A stretch of DNA of 64,000 bases from positions 496,001 through 560,000 of the forward strand of contig CAVPFX010000002.1 in the NCBI GenBank assembly GCA_963703895.1. Direction: 5' to 3'. A program made the position numbers and the translations under genes. The notes beneath the pieces were generated by a model, which ran no database searches, was not told the origin of the DNA, and saw only the letters and a program-made list of their open reading frames with translations. How positions within the stretch are numbered: position 1 is the first letter of the stretch; the number at the start of each line of letters is the position of its first letter. This stretch comes from VRUE01 sp963703895. Its GTDB lineage: Bacteria; Actinomycetota; Thermoleophilia; Solirubrobacterales; 70-9. Of this stretch, positions 1 to 6,756 are shown piece after piece.

Positions 1-1017
1 CGCTTCGACCCCGAACCACCAAAGCTCGGCTTCGAAGACACCTCAGCCGCCGACCCGACCCGGGTGTCGGTCCAGGTCACCGACCCGATCTCGGGGCTCG
101 GCGGTGGCGAAATCGAGATCAGCCGCGTCGGCTCCGGGACTTGGCAGGCGCTTCCCACCGCCCAGGAAAACAGCCACCTCGTCACCCGGGTCGACGATGC
201 GACGCTGCCCAGTGGGGAATACGAACTGCGCGCTACCGCCCACGACCAGGCCGGCAACCTCGCGAGTACGAGCCAGCGTCTCGACGGGCAGCCGATGAAG
301 GTCAAGCTGCCGCTTCGCATCTCCTCCTCGGTTCGCGCCGGTGTGATCGAGAAGAGGCGCGTGAGGCGGACGACTCACGGCAAAAACCATCCGGGGACGC
401 GGAAGGTCACCGTGCTCGCGCCGAAGGCCAAGGTCGGCTTCGGCCGCCACGTCCGCTTCGCCGGCACCGTGGTCGACCCCGCCGGCAACCCGGTGGCGGG
501 CGCGCCCGTCCAGGTCTACTCACGCCCGCCCGAAGGCGAAGAAGCCCTCGCGGACACGTTGACCACCGGCGCCAACGGCCACTTCGCCTACGCGATCGAC
601 GCCCACGCTTCGCAGTCGCTGCGCTTCGCCTATCCGGGTACCTCGACCCGCCTGCCCGCCGAAGACAAGGTTTCGCTCCTGGTCTCCGGACGCTCCACCT
701 TCTCGGTCAACCGACCCCGAGTTCTGAATGGGCAGTCCGTCGTCTTCAGCGGGCGCGTCCAAGGGAGGCCGCTGCCGGCGGCGGGGAAGCTGATCGAGCT
801 GCAGGTGCGCCTCTCCGAAGAATGGTCGACGTTCCGCACAATCCGCAGCAAACCGGATGGGAGCTGGCGCATTTCCTATCCCTTCAAGCGGACCTGCGGC
901 AAGCAGCATTTCCGCTTCCGCGCCCGACTCCCGGGGGAGGCCGGCTATCCGCTCGAGCCCGGGCATAGTCCCGTACTTGCGGTGACGGTGAAAGGACAGC
1001 CATGCTTCACGGGATAG
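1..1017 (+). CDS. Secreted/surface Ig-like and carboxypeptidase-regulatory-like domain protein, C-terminal part
   Basis: The reading frame is already open at base 1, so the start lies outside the window and about 338 residues are visible. They run from a beta-rich Ig-like repeat (DPISG, then DQAGN) through a carboxypeptidase-regulatory-like segment (DPAGNPVAGAPVQVY) to a second beta segment that ends with a Cys pair. These are extracellular stalk or adhesin folds with no catalytic motif. A basic linker (residues roughly 115-135) separates the first two domains. Codons are strongly biased to GAA for Glu, as in the next two genes. Function is not assignable beyond cell-surface structure. Confidence 0.75.
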   Translation, partial: RFDPEPPKLGFEDTSAADPTRVSVQVTDPISGLGGGEIEISRVGSGTWQALPTAQENSHLVTRVDDATLPSGEYELRATAHDQAGNLASTSQRLDGQPMKVKLPLRISSSVRAGVIEKRRVRRTTHGKNHPGTRKVTVLAPKAKVGFGRHVRFAGTVVDPAGNPVAGAPVQVYSRPPEGEEALADTLTTGANGHFAYAIDAHASQSLRFAYPGTSTRLPAEDKVSLLVSGRSTFSVNRPRVLNGQSVVFSGRVQGRPLPAAGKLIELQVRLSEEWSTFRTIRSKPDGSWRISYPFKRTCGKQHFRFRARLPGEAGYPLEPGHSPVLAVTVKGQPCFTG

Positions 1018-1048
1018 CCAAGCTCAGTGAGTCCAAGGAGGAACCGGC

Positions 1049-1651
1049 ATGTTGAAACTCCCGCGCCCCCGCCTCACCTACGCCAACGTCGTCGCCACGC
1101 TGGCGCTCTTCGTCGCCCTCGGCGGCAGCTCCTATGCGGCCCTGAAGATCTCCGGGCGGGACATCCAGAAGCACACGATCACCGGCCAGAACATCAAGCG
1201 GAACTCGCTCGGGCGCCGCCAGATCAAGGAGGCGAATCTGGGCGCGGTGCCGCGCGCCCAAAATGCGGCTCGCCTCGGCGGCTACCCCCCTGAACGATTC
1301 TTGGTCCGTTGCCCGCAGGGGACGATCCCGGCCGCTGGCGTCTGCATCGAAACCACGGCCCACGCACCTGTTGCCTACGGCGCCGCCGTTTACGCGTGCG
1401 GCCGGACCGACGACCAAGCGGCGGCGGGGAGGCGGCTCCCTACCCACAACGAGCTGATGGAGGCCCTGGAGCATCAAGGGATCCAGCTCGCTGCAGGTGG
1501 CGAGCTGACGAGCGAAGTGTCGGCTTCGACCAGCGAACCCGGCCGCGTCAACGACCTCTACATCACCGAAAGCAATGGCGCCGTCGGCCTGACCCCCGAC
1601 ATCGGCGCCGGAGCAAAGTCCTACCGCTGTGTGGCGCCGCCACTGAATTGA
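1049..1651 (+). CDS. Lineage-typical exported protein of unknown function
   Basis: 200 aa. The N-terminus has the form basic residues, TYANVVATLALFVALGGSSYA, then an Ile/Lys/Asn-rich stretch; this signal-anchor architecture is very frequent in Solirubrobacterales exported proteins. The C-terminal half contains four Cys (RCPQGTIPAAGVC and later ACGR, YRC), suggesting a disulfide-stabilised extracellular domain. A strong ribosome binding site (aaggagga) sits 7-8 bases before the ATG. It lies 31 bases after the preceding surface gene and may be co-transcribed with it. No enzymatic motif is seen. Confidence 0.8.
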   Translation: MLKLPRPRLTYANVVATLALFVALGGSSYAALKISGRDIQKHTITGQNIKRNSLGRRQIKEANLGAVPRAQNAARLGGYPPERFLVRCPQGTIPAAGVCIETTAHAPVAYGAAVYACGRTDDQAAAGRRLPTHNELMEALEHQGIQLAAGGELTSEVSASTSEPGRVNDLYITESNGAVGLTPDIGAGAKSYRCVAPPLN

Positions 1652-1682
1652 GATCCATGAACAAAAGGCGAGGAGGAGTGCA

Positions 1683-2489
1683 ATGCCTTGGCTACATGAG
1701 TTCCTGAAGTTCGTATCTCGCTCAAACCGCGGCTCGCGGGCGACCCCCGGGACCCGGGCGCTGGCCACGGTCCTCAGCGCGGTCCTCGTTTTCGGCACCG
1801 TCGCGCCGGGCATCGCCTTCGCGGGCGAAGCCGACAGCGAACAGGAAGGATCGGCGCCGCCCGGTGCCCTACCTGGCCTCGAAGAAGAAGCCGAACTCGA
1901 ACCGGGCGGAGAAGAATCGGTGCTGGAACAGCTACCGGGCTCCCTTCCCTCCGGCGGCGGAGGCGAAGAAGAAGCTCCGCTCGAACCGGAACCCGCGCAG
2001 GAACCCGAACCGCCTCCTCCTCCAGTCAGCGCGCCGCCGGAAACGACCGAAGCCGCGCCGCCTGTAGAAGCCGCGCCCCCCGGTCCGCAATACGGACCGA
2101 GCTACGAACCGGCTCCGCCCTCGAGCACGGCGCCCGTCGAAGGCGACGCGCTGACGGCGCCGGTGCCGAGCCCCTCGGCCGCGCCGAATGACCAACGCTC
2201 AGAAAGCGCTGCTCAGCCGGCCACCGAAGCACCGGCTCCGGAATCGCCAGCACCGGCAACCGTCCCGAGTCAGCCGAGCGAGGCGCCCGGCAGCCTCTCC
2301 GGCCGCGGTGTCCACACGGTTCGCAGCGGCGAGTGCCTGTGGTCGATCGCCGCGGCGCTGCTTCCGGTCGGAGCTGACAACGCCGAAATCGCGGCCGAGG
2401 TCCAGCGGCTGTGGAAGCTCAACGCCGGGCGAATCGGTACCGGCGACCCCAGCCTGATCTACACCGGGACCGAGCTCCGGCTCCACTAG
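1683..2489 (+). CDS. Exported LysM peptidoglycan-binding protein with long acidic Pro/Glu linker
   Basis: 268 aa. Residues about 20-48 form a signal or anchor helix (TVLSAVLVFGTVAPGIAFAG). Residues 50-205 are low-complexity Pro/Glu/Ala. The C-terminal ~60 residues are a LysM module (VHTVRSGECLWSIA ... LWKLNAGRIG ... IYTGTELRL), a fold that binds GlcNAc-containing glycans in the cell wall. The linker probably spans the wall. RBS gaggagg precedes the ATG. The stop overlaps by 4 bases the 3' end of the convergent gene on the minus strand. No hydrolase domain is attached, so this is a wall-tethered scaffold rather than a lysin. Confidence 0.85.
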   Translation: MPWLHEFLKFVSRSNRGSRATPGTRALATVLSAVLVFGTVAPGIAFAGEADSEQEGSAPPGALPGLEEEAELEPGGEESVLEQLPGSLPSGGGGEEEAPLEPEPAQEPEPPPPPVSAPPETTEAAPPVEAAPPGPQYGPSYEPAPPSSTAPVEGDALTAPVPSPSAAPNDQRSESAAQPATEAPAPESPAPATVPSQPSEAPGSLSGRGVHTVRSGECLWSIAAALLPVGADNAEIAAEVQRLWKLNAGRIGTGDPSLIYTGTELRLH

Positions 2490-4279
2490 TCAGTCGCTCC
2501 ATCCTCCTCGTCGCCGCGTTGCGGAGGCGAGGAGGGCTCCTCCGGCGAGTCGGACACCGGACCCATGAGAGTGAGGCGGCAGGCGGCCTGGATCAGCAGG
2601 GCTGCCTGAACGCCCCCGACCCGCTCGAGGAGACCGTGGGCGATGTCGTTTCTGAGATTGGTCGCCAGCGGGTCGCAGAGCAGGGCCTCGAGGTAGTCGA
2701 ACCAGGGTTCGGGGTCGTAGAGCTCGCGAAGCTTCGAGAGGATCACATTGAGCGAGACGACCCCTCCGAAGCGGCCCTCTTGAGCACGCTTGACGATGAG
2801 GATTCCGTTGAGTCGAGCTACTTCGCGCAGGATGCTCTCGAGGCGCGGCACGATCAGATGTGCCGACTCGTCGTATTCCTCGTCCCAGAAAAGCTCGACG
2901 GCTCGGGCGATCCGCTCGCCGCGGCTCCCACCGATCAGCTCGGTCGAGAAATGCTCGGCGAGTTCCCCGTGGGAAGGCCGGCCGTGGCGTTCTACCGCCT
3001 CATGCAGCATCGGTGCGTAGAGGAACCTGCCGTAGAACTCAACGTGAAAGCCGCGCTGGCGCCCGCGGTTCATCAGCCGCTTGTTCTCCTCGTCGCTGGC
3101 GAGGTAGGTGGGCGCCGAGGTCTCCTGGCCGAAATAGCTGTGCGGGAAGAGGAACGCGATCGGGCTTTCTTCTTCCTGGGCTTCGACCTCGCGATCCATG
3201 TCCGCGTTGGCGCCGCCTGGAGGTCCGAAGGCGCCGAGACGGATGAGGGCCTCGAAGATGTCTTTGGCCTCGGAGCCGACGATGTGATCGACCTGTTTTC
3301 GGATCGGCTCAGTCGGGACGTCGACGCTGACCTCCATCGACTCAAAGCCGAGGTCCTCCTTCGGGATGTCCTGCTGTTCCTTGAGCAGCGCCTCCATCTC
3401 CTGCGTGAACCCGAAACGTGAGGCCAGATCAATGGCCCGCTGCAGAAAAGTCACCTTCGCGAGACCATCTGCCGCGGCGGCCTCGTCGATGCGAAGCTGG
3501 AGTTGTCGACGGCGGAGTTCTTTCTGGCGATCGGGGTCTCCGCTTGCTTCGGCCGCTAGTTCGAGCGCGCTCTCCCCGGCGTGGCCGGCAGGGAAACGCT
3601 CGATGGCCTTGGAAAGCAGTGCCTCCAGGCCGTCCGGACGGAGCTCCTTCTTCAGTGCGACGAGAGAGCCCAGGACGCTCAGCGGTGGGCCAGGATGTTT
3701 TTGGTCGAGCAGGTCGGTTGCAACGTGCTCGGCTATTTCGAGGGTGTCTGCCAGCCCTTGGCGGTCGTTCAGCTCAACGAAGATCTCAATCGAGCGCGCC
3801 GCACATACCGCTCGACTGAGCGGTTCCCGCTCGGGTTCGCCAGCTAGCGCGGCAAGTTCTCTAGCGGCTCGTCGGCCATCGGCATGGGCTGACTTTCCCT
3901 CGGCCACGTAGAGGAGATCGGAGACGCGGGCGCCCACGATCGGATCCTCGACCCGCTCGCGGGCAGAGCGCCAGATGGAGCGCACCTCCTCGACCACTTC
4001 TGCAGGGCGCGGCGGATAGATGCCCTCCTTCGACTCGAACATCGAGGCGTAGGGCCCTCCGACGGCATCTCGGCGACCATCCTGGTTCGGAGGGACGAGG
4101 TCGTAAACGAAGGCAAGACTGAGCATCCGCAGTGCCTCGCCCTCTCTTGACTTGCTCGCCTCCTCAAGCGCGTGGGCGAGCTCAAGCCAGTCGGGTCGAC
4201 CGGTGATGGCCTCCCGCACGACTTGGGCCTCCTCGTCAGAAAGTTGCTCCGGTAGATCCATGTGCTCATCGTGGCTCAT
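2486..4279 (-). CDS. DUF4209 family protein with RNxxxHG motif (HEPN-like)
   Basis: 597 aa, mostly alpha-helical. The C-terminal ~90 residues contain RNDIAHG at about residue 541. PF13910 (DUF4209) is defined by a conserved RNxxxHG signature, and R-x4-H is also the catalytic pattern of HEPN RNases, so an RNase-type defence role is a reasonable inference but is not shown. The N-terminal ~350 residues are helical and repeat-like (ELxxxLEEA patterns), possibly a sensor. ATG at 4279, no signal peptide, cytosolic. It sits alone between the LysM gene and the ArsR gene, next to the left end of the conjugative element. Confidence 0.7.
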   Translation of the reverse strand: MSHDEHMDLPEQLSDEEAQVVREAITGRPDWLELAHALEEASKSREGEALRMLSLAFVYDLVPPNQDGRRDAVGGPYASMFESKEGIYPPRPAEVVEEVRSIWRSARERVEDPIVGARVSDLLYVAEGKSAHADGRRAARELAALAGEPEREPLSRAVCAARSIEIFVELNDRQGLADTLEIAEHVATDLLDQKHPGPPLSVLGSLVALKKELRPDGLEALLSKAIERFPAGHAGESALELAAEASGDPDRQKELRRRQLQLRIDEAAAADGLAKVTFLQRAIDLASRFGFTQEMEALLKEQQDIPKEDLGFESMEVSVDVPTEPIRKQVDHIVGSEAKDIFEALIRLGAFGPPGGANADMDREVEAQEEESPIAFLFPHSYFGQETSAPTYLASDEENKRLMNRGRQRGFHVEFYGRFLYAPMLHEAVERHGRPSHGELAEHFSTELIGGSRGERIARAVELFWDEEYDESAHLIVPRLESILREVARLNGILIVKRAQEGRFGGVVSLNVILSKLRELYDPEPWFDYLEALLCDPLATNLRNDIAHGLLERVGGVQAALLIQAACRLTLMGPVSDSPEEPSSPPQRGDEEDGATD

Positions 4280-4365
4280 GAGCGGGACAGATCCCGACCA
4301 ACACTCGGTCGGATGAGTTGGGGGTCCACTTTCCTACCTGGCTGCTCTGTAGGGCAGAGAACACA

Positions 4366-4722
4366 ATGAGTAACGGTGTAACCCCACATAAAAAGAGTGA
4401 ACGGCGAGATCGGATCGTGGCCTCGGCACCCCGGCTCGGCAGCGAAACCGTCGAGTCGATCGCGGCGATGCTGCGAGTCCTCGCCGACCCGACCCGGATC
4501 CGCCTGATCGAGACTCTGAACGATCGCGGTCGCGCCACGGTCAGCGCTCTCAGTGCCGGCCTGCCGGTCACCCAGCAAAACGTCTCAAAGCAGCTCTCGA
4601 TCCTGCATCAAGCCGGGATCGTCAACCGGCGTCGCGAGGGCGTCTGGGTCCACTACGAGCTGACCGACTTCACCGGCTGGTGGCTGATCGAGCAGCTCGC
4701 CGGTGCCCTCCTCGAGGACTAG
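4366..4722 (+). CDS. ArsR-family winged-helix regulator
   Basis: 118 aa with the canonical ArsR core: LADPTRIRLIETL, then the recognition helix in TQQNVSKQLSILHQAGIV and the wing RREGVWVHYEL. The ATG at 4366 was chosen over an upstream in-frame TTG at 4318 because it gives the usual family length. No Cys-based metal site is seen (the usual ELCVCDL segment is absent), so it is probably a non-metal sensor. It lies divergent from the DUF4209 gene and is followed by a strong terminator, so it is a separate unit from the conjugation genes downstream. Confidence 0.85.
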   Translation: MSNGVTPHKKSERRDRIVASAPRLGSETVESIAAMLRVLADPTRIRLIETLNDRGRATVSALSAGLPVTQQNVSKQLSILHQAGIVNRRREGVWVHYELTDFTGWWLIEQLAGALLED

Positions 4723-4740
4723 GGCCGCCAGTCAACCCTC

Positions 4741-4774
4741 GCCCAGCGGCGCTACTGAGCGCCGCTGGGCTTTC
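4741..4774 (+). terminator. Rho-independent terminator of the ArsR gene
   Basis: A perfect 13-bp stem (4741-4753 with 4758-4770), a 4-base loop and then TTTC, starting 18 bases after the ArsR stop. It separates the ArsR unit from the conjugation operon. Confidence 0.85.
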
Positions 4775-4779
4775 GCGGT

Positions 4780-4870
4780 AAACAACACACAACCACTCGC
4801 TTGTGTGGTTGTGACCACTTCTCCACGTCGCCCCTCCGTAGTGGTGAGCCAGCCAATCGGCTGGCCACCA
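4780..4870. promoter_or_regulatory. Inverted-repeat-rich leader before the conjugation operon (promoter/operator or oriT candidate)
   Basis: Two inverted repeats lie in this 170-base gap. The first is a perfect 9-bp repeat (CACAACCAC at 4788-4796 with GTGGTTGTG at 4805-4813). The second is GCCAGCC at 4848-4854 with GGCTGGC at 4859-4865, extendable outward to about 12 bp with a one-base bulge. The position at the head of the transfer operon fits an operator, promoter region or origin of transfer. The sequence alone does not say which. Confidence 0.4.
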
Positions 4871-4895
4871 AAGCTAAGACGGAGGTGGTCTCGAA

Positions 4896-5744
4896 GTGTC
4901 AGGTGGAGTTGGTACTCAGCTCGGACGAGGTCAGGGTGAGAGCCGTACCGCACGCGCCGCCATGCGCAGCGCGGGGAGGGTGGCGCTTTGGGTCGTGCTC
5001 GGCCTGCTCTTCCTCCGAGGCATCGGGTCGGCTGTCTCGGGTCCAGGCTCAAGCGAGCCGGCGGCGAGCGCCCAGGGCGCGACCTTCGAGCCCGCGACCA
5101 GCTCCTTCGCGGTCCGCTTCGCCCGCGCCTATCTCAGCGGTTCCTCCCCGCAGGAGCTGGCGCCGCTTCTGGCCCCCGGCGTCCCGACGCCGAGCGCGGG
5201 CCCCTCCGGCGTCAGCGTCGATCAGGCCGAGATCGCCGGGATCGAAGCGCTCGGCGGCGGCCAGGCGATCGTCACCGTTGCCTGCGAGCTCGGCGATGCT
5301 CGCACTCTCTACTTGGCCGTCCCGATCGTCCGCGCGAGCGCGGACGAGGTGGCGGCTTCGGGTGCGCCCGCGGTGGTCGCCGGGCCGGCAGGAGTTGGGG
5401 AAGACGTCGAAGCTCCTCAGCCGCTCGCCGGCCCGGATGCCAGCGCCATCGGCGACCTCGTCAGGCGCTTCCTGCCCGCCTACTTCTCGGCCTCAAGCCC
5501 CGAAGACCTCAGCTATCTGGTGGCGCCTGGGTCTGGGGTGGTTCCCCCGGGCAACGGCCTGGAGCCGGTCGGCGCCACGGACGCAAAGCAGCTCGGAAAC
5601 GGTGAAGGGCCCCGGCGCACCGTCCTCGCGACGGTGCGGGTGCGCGATCCGCTGAGCGGCGCCAGCTTCCGGTTCACCTACCGCCTCGAGGTGGTGCGGC
5701 AGGGCCGCTGGTATGTGAGCGGCGTCGAGGGGGCTCTCTCGTGA
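4896..5744 (+). CDS. TcpC-like (VirB8-type) conjugation protein
   Basis: 282 aa. A short basic N-terminus and one transmembrane helix (about residues 29-45, VALWVVLGLLFLRGIG) are followed by two NTF2-like halves (about 65-150 and 180-280), each with an FARAYL or RFLPAYF helix. This is the layout of TcpC/Orf13 proteins, the VirB8 equivalents that build the periplasmic/wall-facing part of Gram-positive conjugation machines. The GTG start at 4896 has an SD (ggaggtgg) about 9 bases upstream; an in-frame ATG at 4962 is the alternative. The stop overlaps the next start (GTGA). Confidence 0.8.
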   Translation: MSGGVGTQLGRGQGESRTARAAMRSAGRVALWVVLGLLFLRGIGSAVSGPGSSEPAASAQGATFEPATSSFAVRFARAYLSGSSPQELAPLLAPGVPTPSAGPSGVSVDQAEIAGIEALGGGQAIVTVACELGDARTLYLAVPIVRASADEVAASGAPAVVAGPAGVGEDVEAPQPLAGPDASAIGDLVRRFLPAYFSASSPEDLSYLVAPGSGVVPPGNGLEPVGATDAKQLGNGEGPRRTVLATVRVRDPLSGASFRFTYRLEVVRQGRWYVSGVEGALS

Positions 5745-6052
5745 GCCGGCGCCTGCTCGTCACCGTCGCCCTGCTGGGCTGCGCCGCCTCGGCGCTATTG
5801 CTGGCGCCGGAGGCGCTCGCCGCCGCCGGTGGCAACGACGTCGGCCACAACATCGGCTCGACGCTTCGCCACTACGCCGGGGAGATCTACGGCGGCGTCC
5901 TGGCGATCGTCGGCCTGGTCTTCCTGCTCAACCGCCGGTTCACTGACCTGGCCGTCTTCTTCGTCGCCGCGGTGCTGGTCGGCTGGCTGGTCTTCAGCCC
6001 CGATCAGGTCGCGAGCATGGCGAAGGCGATCGGCGAACGGATCCTGCCGTGA
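5741..6052 (+). CDS. Small two-helix membrane protein of the transfer operon (VirB2/TcpD-like)
   Basis: 103 aa. A cleavable-looking signal segment (LLVTVALLGCAASALLLAPEALA) is followed by a short hydrophilic linker and two hydrophobic helices separated by NRRF. Size, topology and position between TcpC and TcpE match the VirB2/TrbC pilin or TcpD slot of T4SS operons. The identity is positional, as no diagnostic motif exists. GTG start overlapping the upstream stop by 4 bases. Confidence 0.6.
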   Translation: MSRRLLVTVALLGCAASALLLAPEALAAAGGNDVGHNIGSTLRHYAGEIYGGVLAIVGLVFLLNRRFTDLAVFFVAAVLVGWLVFSPDQVASMAKAIGERILP

Positions 6053-6756
6053 GCGAGAGCTACGAGCCGATCCGCTCCTACCAGCGCATCTTCCGCCCGG
6101 AGCGGCGGATCTACCAGATCGAGGGACGGACGCTGCCGGTCCCCGGCGGGGTGCCGTTGCGCTGGCTCGCCTACGCCACCGCGACGCTCCTCTTCGTTAT
6201 CGCGGTCGGCTCGGGCTCGGCCGCGGTGACGCTGGCCGCGGCAGCGATCGCCGCCGGCACCGGCCTAAGCGTCGGCGGCCGCGCGGCCGCCGGGCTCGCC
6301 GCCCTCGGCGCGGTGGGGATCACCGTCCTCGGGGGGTGGGCGCTCGGCCTCCTCGACTGGCCCCTGCGGCTGATCGTGATCCCCGCCACGGTGGCGACGC
6401 TCGCCACCCAGGCGACGCCCGACGGTCGCCGGGCCGATCGCTTCGCGCTCTGCTGGCTCTCGCTGTGGCTGGCCCCGATGCGCCGCTCGCTCGGCCGGGC
6501 CCTGCCTCTGCCCGGCCACAGCCGACGCCTCGGCGGCGCGCTCTGGGTCGAGCCTGACGAGCACCAGCCCGTCCTGCGCCGGGCGAAGGTCCGTGGCCCG
6601 GCGGTCGTTTTCTTTGCGGTCGCGGTCGTGGTGCGGCGGGTCGGACTGCGACGGCGGCGCCTGCTGGTGGCGCCGCCCAAGGGCGCCCGCCGGGACGAGG
6701 CGGCTGTGGCGCGGCTGGTGCTCGCCGACGGCGAGAGCCTGGAGGTGCGGCCGTGA
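6049..6756 (+). CDS. TcpE-family conjugal transfer membrane protein
   Basis: 235 aa. The N-terminus begins with an aromatic segment (YQRIFRPERRIYQIEG) that is typical of TcpE/Orf17 proteins, then a hydrophobic bundle (about residues 45-120), then a basic C-terminal half. TcpE is an integral membrane part of the Tn916/pCW3-type transfer complex and typically precedes the VirB4 ATPase, as here. Coupled by GTGA overlaps on both sides. Confidence 0.7.
   Translation: MSESYEPIRSYQRIFRPERRIYQIEGRTLPVPGGVPLRWLAYATATLLFVIAVGSGSAAVTLAAAAIAAGTGLSVGGRAAAGLAALGAVGITVLGGWALGLLDWPLRLIVIPATVATLATQATPDGRRADRFALCWLSLWLAPMRRSLGRALPLPGHSRRLGGALWVEPDEHQPVLRRAKVRGPAVVFFAVAVVVRRVGLRRRRLLVAPPKGARRDEAAVARLVLADGESLEVRP

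Noticed and set aside
4350..4362. CTCTG...CAGAG inverted repeat before the ArsR gene as an operator
   Set aside because: Arms are only 5 bp and no typical ArsR half-sites are present.
4318..4365. Upstream TTG start extending the ArsR protein by 16 residues
   Set aside because: ATG 4366 gives the family length and the extension is not domain-like.
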